A stretch of 64,000 bases of DNA from contig JAKOGI010002270.1 in assembly GCA_029747015.1 (NCBI GenBank), forward strand, positions 61,456 through 125,455. Reading direction: 5' to 3'. This stretch comes from Carnegiea gigantea (lineage: Eukaryota > Streptophyta > Magnoliopsida > Caryophyllales > Cactaceae). Each line of letters starts with the position of its first letter. Within the stretch, counting starts at the first letter, position 1. Position numbers and translations under genes: made by a program. Below, piece after piece: positions 34,978 to 46,989 of the stretch. Below the pieces are notes generated by a model. The model had not been told where the DNA came from, ran no database searches, and saw only the letters and a program-made list of their open reading frames with translations.

Positions 34978-35136
34978 AGCTAACCAATCAAGTCAATCCC
35001 TAACCTTTTAAGTCATTCTAGCATTCAGTGATGGTCAATTGGACCATTAAAGCTCACTCAAGGTCACTTTCAAATGTCGAAAGCTAATTTAATCATTCTA
35101 ACTATCTAACTTCGTGGGTTTAACCTATAGTCAGTT
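34978..35136. repeat. Duplicate of 33450-33606
   Basis: Both stretches share GCTAACCAATCAAG and a TCAATCCCTAACC-type phrase. The rest matches almost without gaps up to the CAACCTATAGT phrase. The copies differ at roughly one position in fifteen. It is a secondary copy of part of the LTR fragment at 33262-34480. Confidence 0.9.
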
Positions 35137-38100
35137 TTAATGAAGTTACATGGTCAGTTTTGCTAGGTCTATGTGTAATTTTATTATTTTTTTGGTTAAG
35201 GTTCAACATCTTATGTACTTAAAAGGTAGAAATAAATAAAATTAGAATCATAAAGAGGGGTAAGGGATATATTGTAATTGTAGGTATTCGTTTAATTGTG
35301 CTATGGACAATCTATGGGATGTTTGTATTAGACATGGTAAAAACTGAACTATGCTCAACTGCTTGATAGAAACAACATGCGCCTATACATTTAATATAAG
35401 ATTCCTAATAGGCCTAACTACTTTTGATATTGAATGGGAAAGATAACATAATAATACCCAGGAAAACGAGCCTGGCACAAGATAACCAGACAAATTTTGA
35501 TTTTTTAATGAGAAATATGTCATTTATCTATTTTTAGGTAAATTCACATTGTTTCCAAAACAAACATGAAATTAATATTTTGTTTTATTAAATACATTGA
35601 TCTAGACTAATCCATCTTAAATTAAACTAGAATTGACTGGGTTGTATCAAACGTGACCCATATTTTTCTCTAAGTTAGTTGTCTTTACAAATGGGCTTGT
35701 TTGTTGTTGTGCCCACTAACCATTTCAACCTGGTCGAACTCAATAATTGATCTTTATAAACACTCAAAACTAGTTCAATCCGCTTTAAACTGCTCCAAAC
35801 TGCTTCAATAAAAAATATACTTTTTTTTTTACATGAATAACAAATTAAAAAAGAAAGAACGCCCTGACACCATTAGCCTTGATCAAGATAAGTAAAAAAA
35901 TTTTAATTGCTAAACAAGTCGTAATTTTTTTAAAAAAAAGTTGATGAACAAGAAATTAAGAAAAGGGGAAAGATTGTTGACACAATTAACTGCCATAATT
36001 TTTTTAAAAAATCATGAACACGAAATTAAAAGATTGACAAAGATTATGGGTACGATTAACTGATAAATTAATGCTCAATGATATATTACAATGGTGTTCA
36101 ATTCTTTTGTTGCATTATTTTACAAGATGCAATGTTAATTACTATTACAAAAATCAAAGTTGTTGCACAACAAATAGTCATCGATAATCATAAATGCTCC
36201 AAAACACTCGAAAACACTCTTACCTACTCCAAATGCTCTCAACCTACTCCTAACTACTCCAACTGTTCCAACTTATTCTTGCCCGCTTCAAAATATTCCC
36301 AACCTAATGCTAATTGAAAAAACTCCTAAATGCTTGAAAAATGCTTCAAACTGCTTTAACCAACTGAAGGCTCCTCCAAAATCCTCATAACAAGCATGCC
36401 TTAAATATATCAAAACATATGAAAATGAGCAATCTAAACCTGAGTTAAATTAAGGCTAATGTTCTACCCCATGCATGATATGAGTTTATGCGAATTCTTT
36501 TGGTAATCTTATCATTTCGATAGCGTGATTATCTTTTGTTTTTCTGTACCAATATCTCAAAATGCACCATTAAAAAATTTCAATGGCATATATCCAATAA
36601 ATCAATTACTTTAATTGTAAGGAACAAATTATTGTGCAAATGCTTGTACAAATCAGCTATATCTAGCTAATGCAACTTGAAGTATATATTTCATTTTTGT
36701 CAAATTGAATGCAATGAATTTCTTTTAAAAAAAAACTAAACTTCTAGTTCTTTGCTATCCATTGAATCATCTTCTACAATTCAAGAAAAAAAAAAATTAT
36801 AACGCCTTCTAATTATAGACCTAATATTAATATCAATCCATAAGAACTAGATAAATGCAATTAATGTCTCAAACTCCATGCAAGCAACATGTACATAACA
36901 ATCTGCCAAGGCAATTTCTTATATGCTTCCATAAGCCTACTCCTGAGACATGTCAGCTGCATTCGAGGAAAAAATATATATATATTGCTTGCTACTAGAT
37001 TGCTTATTCACAACTACGCTCATGATTCAGTTATTTTCTAGATCTCTCTAAATCTTCTCCATTGATTCCTCTCTCTCTCTCTCTCTGAATCTTCTCCATT
37101 GATTCTTTTGTCTCTCTCCAAATGCAATTAATAATCAAATCTTTATTTTGATCAAATCTGGATTACTAGAAAATCAAATTACGCTATCATAGATTTTCAT
37201 CTAACATCTATATATATCATTAGAAAAATCATTGGAAATGATGAATTTGAACGTTGTGATGGTTGTTGAAGAAGAATTCGAAATAAAATGAGATTTAAAG
37301 GAGTTAAATTCATAAGATTTGTAGTAATTATCACTTAGAGGATGATTCAAAACATAAAGATTTGATATTAGCTTTTTTTTGGTCAAACAATTTTGAGTTT
37401 TGCAATTGCAAATATGTTTGCTCTGCAATTTGAGCATGGTCTTTTTTAGTATCAAGATTGTTTGGAAATCTTGAGTATGGCATTTCACCTTATCGTTCAT
37501 ATATTGCTTTGAGGTTGTTTACTGGCGTCTAATTTTATTTATTTTTATATTGTGACATTGTTAAGAACTTATTTTATTTTTGTTGAGTGCTTTGAAAATT
37601 GAATATTAAAATTTTGATATAACTACAATAGACAAGGGAAAAGTATAACTATTAAGTAGCATTGTTCATTGTGCATGTAGAGATAAGTTTTTGTTCATAA
37701 TGGCTGTTGACTTTGTCCATTTCGGCAATTGAGGTTATTCTCGAAACTTATTGCCTTTTTTTAAGCCTTGAAAAGTTGGAACATCATTGATACATTTCCC
37801 CAAGGTTGTTCACTAAATTTATGAAGTTTTTTTACTGAAACATATGTGTTTGCCTATGTAACTTTGAAATTTGAATCATTATTTTTGAAGTTAATGGTGT
37901 CTTCTGATTTGTTTGTCCATTATTTTTGATTTTTTAAATTATGCCAAATGAGACAATGTCATCAAGTTGAATCATCAAACATACTATTTTGATCTTAGAG
38001 GCGACGATGTACCATTTTGTACCAATCTTTTTTTGGTAAAATGTCCCCTTTCCCCAAAAAAAGAGACTAAAGTTAATTATTAGTAAAAGATGTACTAGAT

Positions 38101-38517
38101 GGGAAGCATTGAAATGTGTAAACCTACAATTTTATTGAGGATGAATGTGTTTCTTGCATATGCATGTAATAGAATTGAATGTTATATTGTATTTGCTTAT
38201 TAGTCTCAAAGTAATTTAACTGTTCAATGTTTGTTGAATGAAGCAGTACTATATTGGTTCTTATTTATTATTTTTTTTCCTCTATTATTTATTTAGTCAT
38301 ATGAATGTAATCATAATAGTGAACATACTTGTGTGAACAAAGAAAAATATTATAGTGAACAAATTTCAGTATGATAATGAACAAAAGCCATAATAGTAAT
38401 GAATAGTATTCACAATGAAAAAAGTTGATACTTAACAAGGTCACTATATTTTCCTGAACAAATATATAAATATCTTATGAACAAAGTTTGCATTTGTAGT
38501 AGTCTAGAGTTAGGAAA
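35137..38517. other. AT-rich intergenic DNA, no gene seen
   Basis: Only short ORFs. Local features are degenerate CTGCTCCAAACTG-type short repeats (35740-35820 and 36190-36370), a (CT)n run near 37071-37086, an (AT)n run near 36970, and 'GTGAACAAA'-rich sequence at 38320-38490. I recognise no transposon domain. Confidence 0.5.
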
Positions 38518-40142
38518 AGCTAACCCGACACGATTACCGACCTAAAACCGACACGAAGTTAAGCAGGTTTGGGTGTGAAGTTTGAACACGTTTAGTTAAA
38601 TGGGTTGACACGATAAACCGGTTTAATTAATTGAGTTAGGTTCATGTTGAGAATCTTGACACGAAAAATATCTATTAACCCGTTTAATTAAATGGGTTAA
38701 ATAGGTCAACTCGTTTACTGTTTATTTACCGTTTATCGTTTATACGTTTTCCGTGGGAATTAGGCTTTAGAGAATTGGGCTTTATGGTCTCTTTTATGGA
38801 CTTGTTGGTTGTTGACTTGCTAATTATGTTATTAAGAATTTCAGACAATTTGAACTTTATTTGTTGTTGTTTAAGACTTGACTTGAACATGGTTTATAAC
38901 TTAAATAGTTGGTTCTTATGTGAAATTTCTAGGCTATAAAATTATGTTGCTATTGATGTCTTGTTGGAATAGGCTTTGAATATGTTGGAGCCTGTAAATT
39001 AGCTGCTATGTTGCTGTACTTTTAGAAGCAGCTATGCCTTAAGAGGCTGGAAAATATGTAATTTGTTTGGTAAATTATTTTTGGGTTAAAATTTGTGTTG
39101 CAATTAAATAGGTTGGTAGGTAAATGCGTAACCCAAATCTAACTTGCTTTACCCATTTGTATAAACAGGTTAGGTTCAGGTAGAGTTGGGTAATATGTCG
39201 TGTTGGGTCAGGTTCGTATTCGTGTCGAACTTAAATGGGTTGAAAACCCTTGAACCTGAATCTGATCTGTTTAATAAACGAGTTGAAAAAGTTCAACCCA
39301 AACTGCTAACATTTAAATGGGTTGACCTGAACATAACCCATTTATATAAACGGGTAAAACATGTTAGATTCAAATTACCCATTTACCCACCATCCTGTTT
39401 AATTACGACACAAGTTTCAATCCAAAGATAATTTACCAAACAAATTACATATTTTCCAACTTCTTAAGGCATAGCTGCTTCCAAAAGTATAGATAAATAG
39501 CAGCTAACTTACAGCCTCCAGCATATTCAGAGCCTATTCCAGCAAAACAGTCAGTAGTAACATAATTTTATAGCCTAGAAAGTTCACATAAGAATTAACT
39601 ACTTAAGTTATAAACCATATCCAAGGCAAACAGTAAACAAAGTTCAAATTGTCTGAAATTCTTAATAACATAATCATCAAGTCAACAACCAACAAGTCCA
39701 TAAAAGAGACCACAAAACCTAATTCTCTAAAGCCTAATTCCTACAAAAAACGTAAACAATAAATAGTAAATAAACAACAAACGAGTTGACCTATTTAACC
39801 CATTTAATTAAACGGGTTAAATAGGTATTTTTTTCGTGTCGAGATTCTTAACCTGAACCTAACCTAATTAATTAAATGGGTTTACCGTGTCAGCCCATTT
39901 CACTAAATGGGTTCAAACTTCATACCCAAACCCACTTAACTTCGTGTCGGGTTCGGGTCGGTAATCGTGTCGGGTCAACTTTTCTCAATTCTAGGTTCAG
40001 GTCAACCCGTTTAAATATTAAGCGGCTTGGGTTGAACTTTTTCAACCTGCTTATTAAACAAGTTGGGTTCAGGTTCAAGGATTTTCAACCTGTTTAAGTT
40101 CGACACGAACACGAACCCACCCAACACGACGCATTACCCAGC
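38518..40142. mobile_element. Interleaved large inverted repeats (TIR-type element complex)
   Basis: Arm A (38518 to about 39183) is the reverse complement of A' (about 39320-39985). For example, the left-arm phrase ending in TTTGTTTGGTAAATTAT near 39078 pairs with ATAATTTACCAAACAAA at 39429. Segment B (about 39183-39330, starting GAGTTGGGTAATATGTCGTG) is the reverse complement of B' (about 39990-40142, ending CACGACGCATTACCCAG). The order is A-B-A'-B'. B-A'-B' alone looks like a 0.96-kb element with ~150-bp terminal inverted repeats. The GGGT/ACCC-rich ends recall hAT-like non-autonomous elements. No transposase is present. Confidence 0.8.
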
Positions 40143-42251
40143 TTTATAGTAGTTCAATAAATGTAGTGAACAACAATTGTTTTAGTAATGAACAACAAGT
40201 AATTGGAAACTATAAATTATTTAATGGTGAAAACTTTTTGCAGTTTTATTAATTAAGCAATGGATGGAAATGATTTGATCACGATGAAAAAGCATTATCT
40301 ACCGAGTCAGCACACGTCACTATTACAATAAACAGCTTCAACTTTGAGGATGAACATATAAGAATGACACAATGAAAGAAATAAATGAGGTTATTGAACA
40401 CATTGTATTTATGAATTGAGCAAATCTAAATACATAACTGCACAAGTTTGAGTATCTAGATGAGCAAACTTTGTGCATTATGCTAGTACAAAAATATGCT
40501 ACAATTAAATTGATTATGAGATATTTATTTTGAACAAGTGTCGCAATATTTACATGAATTGGGGGGGAAAAAATTCTCTTTACGCTCAAACTATTTCTAC
40601 TCCTGGACTTTATGAGGCATTTAGCCTTGACTAATACGCAACGTTCATTACAGGCATTTGTATACTATTGAGGCGGAGATTGTTTATGAGGCAAGTCAAA
40701 TTACACACCTCTTTCCCCCTCTAGGGTGCGCTTACAAGGTGTGTCATTTGTTTCTTTCCTTTTGTAGCTGACTAGGTGCTTTCGAGGAACTTCAAGTGGG
40801 GTGGTTGTGGTACTGAATCATGTTTATTGGAATTCATTGGTTTCTAGAACTTTGTCGACCTCACAACTTGATGTTTCTAGTGCTTGATACCTTTTTAGGA
40901 TATTGAATAGTAGATGCTTCATCATTTGATTTTGAGTATTTTATCATGCCAGAAAGTGCACCAACTTGGATAAACTGAGTAACATGTCATGTTTTAGTGT
41001 GAAGCTGAACTGATGGTGTCTAATGAATTGCTAGAGACTATAATAATAAACAACTATAGAACATTATAATGAAAAATTGTGTTTGATAATGGAATTTGTG
41101 AGAGTATCAAAGCTCAAATGAACAAATTAATTCCGGAACTCATGAAGACACCCGTCCTTCAACATGAAGACCTACAAGGCTAAAATGTAAAAAGTCCCAG
41201 TCTGTGTTCCAATTGAGAGGATACTAGCATGGTGATTAATCTTGTAACTTGCTTGAATCGGAAAAAAAAAAATCTTATAACTTGCCATCATCAGACCAAA
41301 TGTACAAAGTAAATCATGAAACCAAAATTTATAACCAAGATACATGCAAATGCATGACCACTTTTTAATATTAAATGAATTAGGAATGCATTTGACACAT
41401 TTAGTGCAGTGAACAATACATATGGTTTAAAATGAACAAGTTCAATATGCTCCAATGAACAAATTGAGAACTATAAGCATAAATTGATAAGAGCAATATC
41501 GATAGGAGAAACAAATTGACAAATACATCGCCAGTTTTTCATGTTTAAGGGATTATGAATGGACTTGAACAGATTTACTGTAATGAGCAAACATATCGTC
41601 TAAGTTCAACAAGTTCAATGTGTTCCAATAAATAGATTGAGAAATATTACCATAAAATAGATTGATAAGAGCAGTAGTAGCAACAAAAATAGATTGACAA
41701 ATATAAACATAAAACTTAAAGCTCTCAAAACTCTTGAGATAAAGTTAAAGCACATGAAAAATGAAATAGGTGAACTAATGATTATCCTATTGAACAAATA
41801 TTTTCTTTAGGATGAAGGAATTCAACGTGTAGTAGTGAAAATAATTGGTCCCACATACATAGGCAATTATCACGATTCACTTATTCAGGAATGCATTTAA
41901 ACATATATATTTTTACAAATTGGGATGAAGTTTGTTCAATTTTGAATATCTTTGTTAGTTTTGTGCAACTTAAAAGGATAATTTGTCTAACTTGTATGAA
42001 GAGTAGAAATTAAATGTTATGAGTTTGAAGTACACATTTTTCCCCTATATATGCAAGTGCTCATTGTTAATCTTGCTCATCCATGATCGTGTTTGCGGCC
42101 AGAGTCGAGTAGAACGAGTGCAACTTTGCTTGATTTTGGCCGAATTTCATGAGCAACATTTAATCTTGTTTGGTCTTATTTGGTTTTTGAAGTTCCTCTG
42201 AAAATTATGATGTTGAATTCATGTTTGGTTCACCCATCTTGCATGGAATTT
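40143..42251. other. AT-rich intergenic DNA, no gene seen
   Basis: No coding frame is convincing. It contains the ~174-bp tandem duplication at 41372-41702. Its last five bases lead into the GTTCC target of element B. Confidence 0.5.
41372..41702. repeat. Diverged tandem duplication, period about 174 bp
   Basis: TTTAGTGCAGTGAAC at 41400 aligns with TTTACTGTAATGAGC at 41574. The following phrases (CAACAAGTTCAAT.TG.TCCAAT, ATTGATAAGAGCA, AATTGACAAATA) recur in the same order. Confidence 0.75.
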
Positions 42252-42256
42252 GTTCC
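42252..42256. repeat. Target-site duplication of element B (left)
   Basis: GTTCC immediately precedes the 5' LTR and is repeated at 49484-49488 immediately after the 3' LTR. Confidence 0.9.
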
Positions 42257-42720
42257 TGATTGGGAAAAATCAGATTTTTCCCTAATTAGGCCCATCCAAG
42301 CTAGACTCATAGACCAAGCCCATACCCTGGATAATGGGCCCCAAGCATGACCCTAGGGACTCCCCCTAGGGCCCTTCCTTGCTAAGACCGGCGGCCAATG
42401 TGGAGTGTTCCAGGCAAGATTACTATTTTACTCCTTTTCCGAATGAACTATGAATAGTCACCTACCCTCCTTGGGAAAGGGTTGGTAGTCTGGTACATTT
42501 AACTTATACAGCATTCTCTTTCTATTAACCTTTCACTTGGACCCTGGACTAACTTGACTGTCGGAGAGGCGTTTCCCGGTCCACAACCAGGGGGTGCCCT
42601 TTTTGCAGGTTGGGCCTTTGGAGAAGGGGACGTCAGGTTTTGCACGCAAACTGTTACATAAACTCATTCTTTCGTCCCACATTATCATCAACAGTACCTC
42701 AAAAGAATCTTCTCGAATCA
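42257..42720 (+). repeat. 5' LTR of element B (464 bp)
   Basis: It starts TGATTGGGAAAAATC and ends CTCGAATCA. It has the same length as the copy at 49020-49483. The TATA box of the 3' copy (TATAAATA) reads TATGAATA here (42449-42456). Confidence 0.95.
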
Positions 42721-42723
42721 TAT

Positions 42724-42741
42724 TGGCGCCGTCTGTGGGGA
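42724..42741 (+). promoter_or_regulatory. Primer-binding site of element B
   Basis: TGGCGCCGTCTGTGGGGA lies three bases after the LTR end. The first nine bases match the tRNA-Asp-type primer site of plant gypsy elements; the full tRNA match is not established. Confidence 0.8.
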
Positions 42742-42754
42742 CAGAGCGGTAGCG

Positions 42755-44400
42755 ATGGATGTAAGTGAAGCTACACGAGCACGGACTCACAAGGGCAAGG
42801 CCCCCGCGGTTAATACCTCTGTGCCTCCTGAGGTGCAGGACGCCTCAGAAAGTTTGCGGGCAAATCCTCGATCAGCTAGCCCGCGTCTTCCAGAGAGAGA
42901 GGCGTACGTCACGGTGGACGCCTTGAAAAGTTTTATGTCTACCATGACAGACACTATCACCTGGCAGGTCTCAGAGCAGGTTAAAAGGGCTATGGAGGCA
43001 GCGAACTCGACTAGGCCATTTCCTCATTTTGACTACGTAGCTACCAATGGATGCGAGCCTTCCCACCGACAGGAGCGGGTACCATCTCCCCGTCACACAG
43101 CGGGAATGGGAGGTATCTCGGTCGAACTGGAGCAGTCGGCCCTATACAGAGCAGCAAGGTCAATACGTGGTAGGGAGACCTAGTGGCCGCCCCACACAGG
43201 GGGCAACGGCCAAGTCTACCACTGCTTCCACTCCCTATGCAATCATTCCAGGTGAACCGCCTAGCTCAAAAAACAAGGGCAGACTTCCAAGCCTCGGGGG
43301 GAGATCTCGAGCACGCATCAGCTCAGCCCGGAACGTCGTTCCCACTGTCACCACACCTGAAGTCCTCCCACATAGGGAATCCGCGGTCAGGAGCCGCGCC
43401 GAGGAGATCGGTCTCCAGCTAGAACTTTGAGGCACAGCCGGGAGAGGAAGAGTCCCTCTGTTGTCGAAGTGAAGCACCATCCTGAAACCCCCATCAAGGT
43501 TTCCGGAACCGCCGCTCGACCGACTGCTCTTCCTTTCTCCACCCCGTTCAGCGCAGAAATCATCAATGCTCTGCGTTACGGGAAAGTCAAGATGCCCATG
43601 GTAGACCTTTACAATGGGACGACAGATCCTGAAGAACATCTAGGGGTCTCTAAGGCGTAGATGTATGTGCAGGACGTGGATGATGCCGCATATTGCTGCT
43701 ATTTCCCCGCTACCTTAAAGGGATGGTGCAATCGTGGTTTAATGGTCTACCCCCGGGAACCGTCACCTGTTTCTAGGACCTGGCTGACAGATTTGTCAGC
43801 CAATTCATCGCTAATCGAAAGGAAAGGAAGACTAGTATCCACCTATCCAAAATCAAGCAGGGCCCACAGGAGTCCCTCGCCGAATTCGTCAAGCACTTCC
43901 ATCAGGTGTTGATTCCGGATCTAGAAGATGGGGTGACACACACCTCCTTCCTGAATGGTCTCAAAAGCGGCCGCTTCAAGTTCTTCTTGGCTGAAAAGGA
44001 GGCGGCCACGTTGGCCGAGGCCCTAAGAAAGGCTGCAGATTTCATCCGCCCCACAGAGATTTGCGCCAACAATTCCGACGCCCGAAGAGGGCTAGGATCT
44101 CGGGGGATAAGAATCTCAATCGTGGTGACAGGAATCCCGACTCCTAGGAAAGGAGGCCGTAACTCGAGGCAATTGACCCTCGGTTTACCACCGACGCCAG
44201 AAGCATCCTCATGGAGGTTAGGGGACATCCCATGCTCCGAAGACCACCACCCATGACCACACTCCCGAAGTCACAAAATGCCCGAAAATACTGCGAGTTT
44301 CATGAATAGAGTGGACACACCACTACTGAGTGATAGGAGCTGAAGAAAGCTCTTTATGAATTGGCAAACAAGGGTCAGATCGACTGATTTTTGAAGAGAG
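42755..44400 (+). pseudogene. Gag of element B (frameshifted)
   Basis: ATG 42755 opens a 142-codon frame, hydrophilic and rich in Arg/Pro/Ser, ending at 43183. The protein continues in other frames. At 43427-43660 come Pro-Phe-Ser-Ala-Glu-Ile and Tyr-Asn-Gly-Thr-Thr-Asp-Pro-Glu-Glu-His-Leu, then a TAG where Gln is usual. After a further frameshift, 43906-44100 has Phe-Leu-Asn-Gly-Leu-Lys-Ser-Gly-Arg-Phe and Leu-Ala-Glu-Ala-Leu-Arg-Lys-Ala. A Tyr-Cys-Glu-Phe-His-Glu knuckle-like segment lies near 44290. This is the capsid-type gag of Tat-group elements, here disrupted by at least three frameshifts and several stops. Confidence 0.85.
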
Positions 44401-44599
44401 GTCCACGTTTCCTTCGACGAGAGCAGGAGCCCCCACAACCCCAACCGCGGGATAAGGAGTGTTCGACGGAAGTCGTGTCCACAATTACTGGAGGGTTTGT
44501 GAAAGGGATGACCCAGTCAGCTTAGAAAGCTCAGCTCAGAAACGCGCAATAAGTACTCATCACTAAGCAAGGGCCCTGCATAACGGTGCCCACAATGGT

Positions 44600-45373
44600 G
44601 TTTGGTGGGAAGGAAGCCCCACGATTCGCCTCTCTACACAATGACCCCTTGGTTGTTGAGATGAAGATAGCAAGTGCAATTGTACGGTGAATTCTGATCG
44701 ACACGGTTAGCTCCGTTGACATCATCACCTGGGATTGCTTGAAGAAGCTCACGCACCTAGGACGTGACACCGTCCCCTTGGTGCACCCTATCTTGGGTTT
44801 CGGCAGGCAGGAGGTGAATCCCACTGGTATGATTCGCCTCCCTATACACTTTGGTGATAAGTTCAAAGCTAAGAACCTGGAGGTCGACTTCTTGGTCGTT
44901 GACGTACGCACGACCTATAATGTGATCCTAGGACATCCAGCCCCTCACAAGGTGAAAGTCGTCATCGCCCTATACCTCCAGCTCCGATTCGAGGCTGATA
45001 ATGGAAGCATTGGTGAAATGCATGGAGATCAACGGATGGCCCGGGAGTGTTACTTGGTGAGTATTCGGCCCCTGGTAGAGCGAACGAAGGAGCACAGGCC
45101 TGACAAACCGTCCCAAGCGGGGAAGCGTGCAAGGGCTGGACCAGCCACCATGGTCCCTGAAGCATTGGTCATCCACACCCTCATCTTGGCGGAACCCTCA
45201 CGGCCTCGACCGGAGGCCGCGGGTGATGTGGAGCAAGTTCCACTCGAGGAGGAACGGCCTGAGCGCATAGTTCAGCTGGGTCGAGATATGACAGCCCTCG
45301 ATCGACAATTACTACTCTCGCTACTACAGGAATATAGAGATGTCTTCGTATTTGGACCTAAAAAAAATGCCTA
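44600..45373 (+). pseudogene. Protease region of element B with altered active site
   Basis: Ile-Leu-Ile-Asp-Thr-Val-Ser-Ser-Val-Asp-Ile-Ile surrounds the aspartic-protease catalytic site (Asp-Thr at 44700-44705), where the family has Asp-Thr/Ser-Gly-Ser-Ser. A stop at 44688 lies just upstream. From 44739 the frame is open for 211 codons and includes Thr-Tyr-Asn-Val-Ile-Leu-Gly-His-Pro, the conserved 'TYN.ILGRP' late in the protease domain. It ends in the Tyr-Arg-Asp-Val-Phe linker towards RT. The Gly-to-Val change and the stop would inactivate it. Confidence 0.85.
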
Positions 45374-46550
45374 GCATTTCCCCAACCGTTATAGAACACC
45401 GGCTGAACGTGGACCCTCATCACAGGTCGGTCGTCCAGAAAAAGTGCCATATGGGCCCAGAGAAAGCGGCCGCTGCCAATGCTGAAGTACAGAAGTCGCT
45501 AGAAGCTGGGTTCATTTGAGAATGCCAATACCTTGGGTGGATCTCAAATGTGGTGTTGGTCGTAGAGAATGTGTGTGGATTTTATGGATTTGAACAAGGC
45601 TGCCCGAAGGATAGCTACCTACTGCTGAAGATTGACAAGTTGGTGGATGCCACGGCCGAGCATGCCTTATTGAGTTTCATGGATGCTTTCTCTAGGTACC
45701 ACCAAATACCTCTCTGCCCGGAAGATTAGGGAAAGACTGTGTTCATTACGGACCGCAGCCTCCACTATTATCAGATGATGCCTTTTGGATTAAAGAACGC
45801 AGGGGCCACTTACCAGTGCTTGGTTAACAAACTGTTCGAACCCCTCATTGGCAAGACCATGGAGGTCTACGTCGACGACATGATAATAAAAAGCAAGACT
45901 GATGGGGATCATGGCCATGATTTGAGGAAGACGTTCGATATATTACGGGCCTTCAACATGAAGCTTAACCCTAAGACGTGTGTGTTTGGGGTACGATCGG
46001 GCAAATTTCTGGGGTTCATGATCAGCAGTCGCGGAATTGAAGCCAACCCGGATAGGATCCAAGCTGTCCTCAACATAAAGCCGCCGCGAAGTGTAAGAGA
46101 AGTGCAACGCCTAACCGGCTGCATAGCCGCCTTGGGCCGACTTATGTTTCGGTCCGCAGACAAGTGCCTGCCATTCTTTCGCATCTTACGACAACGGGCA
46201 AAGTTCAGTTGGGACCAGTAGGCTGACGAGGCCTTCCAAGCATTAAAGACCTACCTGGCTCAGCTGCCCAAAATTGCCAGTCCCCTGGAGGGCGAAGTTC
46301 TAGTCCTGTATCTGGCCATTTTGGAGCACGCGGTCAGCGCTGTTCTCGTAGTGGAAAGGGCTAAGGAGCATATCCCTATGTACTACGTGAGCCACGCTTT
46401 GGCGGGGCGGAAGTAAACTATCCTCTTATAGAGAAGTTTGCCTATGCCCTAGTGATGGCCAGTCGAAAGCTGAAGCCTTACTTTGAGGCACACAAGATCC
46501 TGGTTTTAACCGGCCAACCTCTCAGGAATGTCCCCACTTGAAGAGTAAGA
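45374..46550 (+). pseudogene. Reverse transcriptase and start of RNase H of element B
   Basis: The first RT third (45374-45738) is broken by stops and frameshifts, but Asp-Ala-Phe-Ser-Arg-Tyr-His-Gln-Ile is readable near 45690. An open frame of 160 codons (45739-46221) covers Met-Met-Pro-Phe-Gly-Leu-Lys-Asn-Ala-Gly-Ala-Thr-Tyr-Gln. The catalytic Tyr-Val-Asp-Asp-Met is at 45868-45882, with Phe-Leu-Gly-Phe-Met and Ala-Ala-Leu-Gly-Arg after it. After a stop the frame continues into RNase H (Val-Leu-Tyr-Leu-Ala at about 46305) up to about 46540. Coding sequence then ends without RNase H completion or integrase. Confidence 0.9.
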
Positions 46551-46989
46551 TGACATAATTTACAAGTACAACAAACGAATGCTTAGAAGGGGTATGAGGG
46601 TATACCTGCAGAAGATGAAGATTCAAGGAGGCGGTTTAAAGATAAGGATGAATACTTAAGCAAAGCCTTTGAAGATACGAGGGAGGAGCTTAAGACGCTA
46701 TAGTGAATTTGAATACAGAATGAGGAAGAGGGCAGAGTCTCTCTCTCTTGAAATCATTTCTCTCTCTAGATGGTTCAATTATGCGATGAGAAAATGGCCT
46801 TTTCTGCCGAATCTAGACCCTTATATAGAGCGAGGAGGGGGGACACTCCTCCCGAGACATCCAGAAGGCATAACCCCTCCCGACCAGTGCCACGTAGCAC
46901 CCTGTTATCACCTCTTCACTAGTAAGAAACCCTAGACCTTTGGGGGGAACAGGCCTTCAAGTGCATTGCCTTATGGCCAGTCGCTATAC
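46551..46989. other. Junction and antisense-promoter-like block in element B
   Basis: On the minus strand, CTATATAAGG (46839-46830) is preceded by GTGCTACGTGGCACTGG-like and CCTTCTGGATGTCTCGGG-like sequence. The block resembles the promoter-like one upstream of the antisense ORF at 48273 (48340-48440), which suggests a duplicated module. A short minus-strand frame from ATG at about 46764 stops after about 20 codons. Confidence 0.45.

Noticed and set aside
42755..43430. Overlapping ORFs in several frames at the start of element B
   Set aside because: Only the frame starting at 42755, next to the primer site, is credible as gag. The others are shadows or frameshift continuations.
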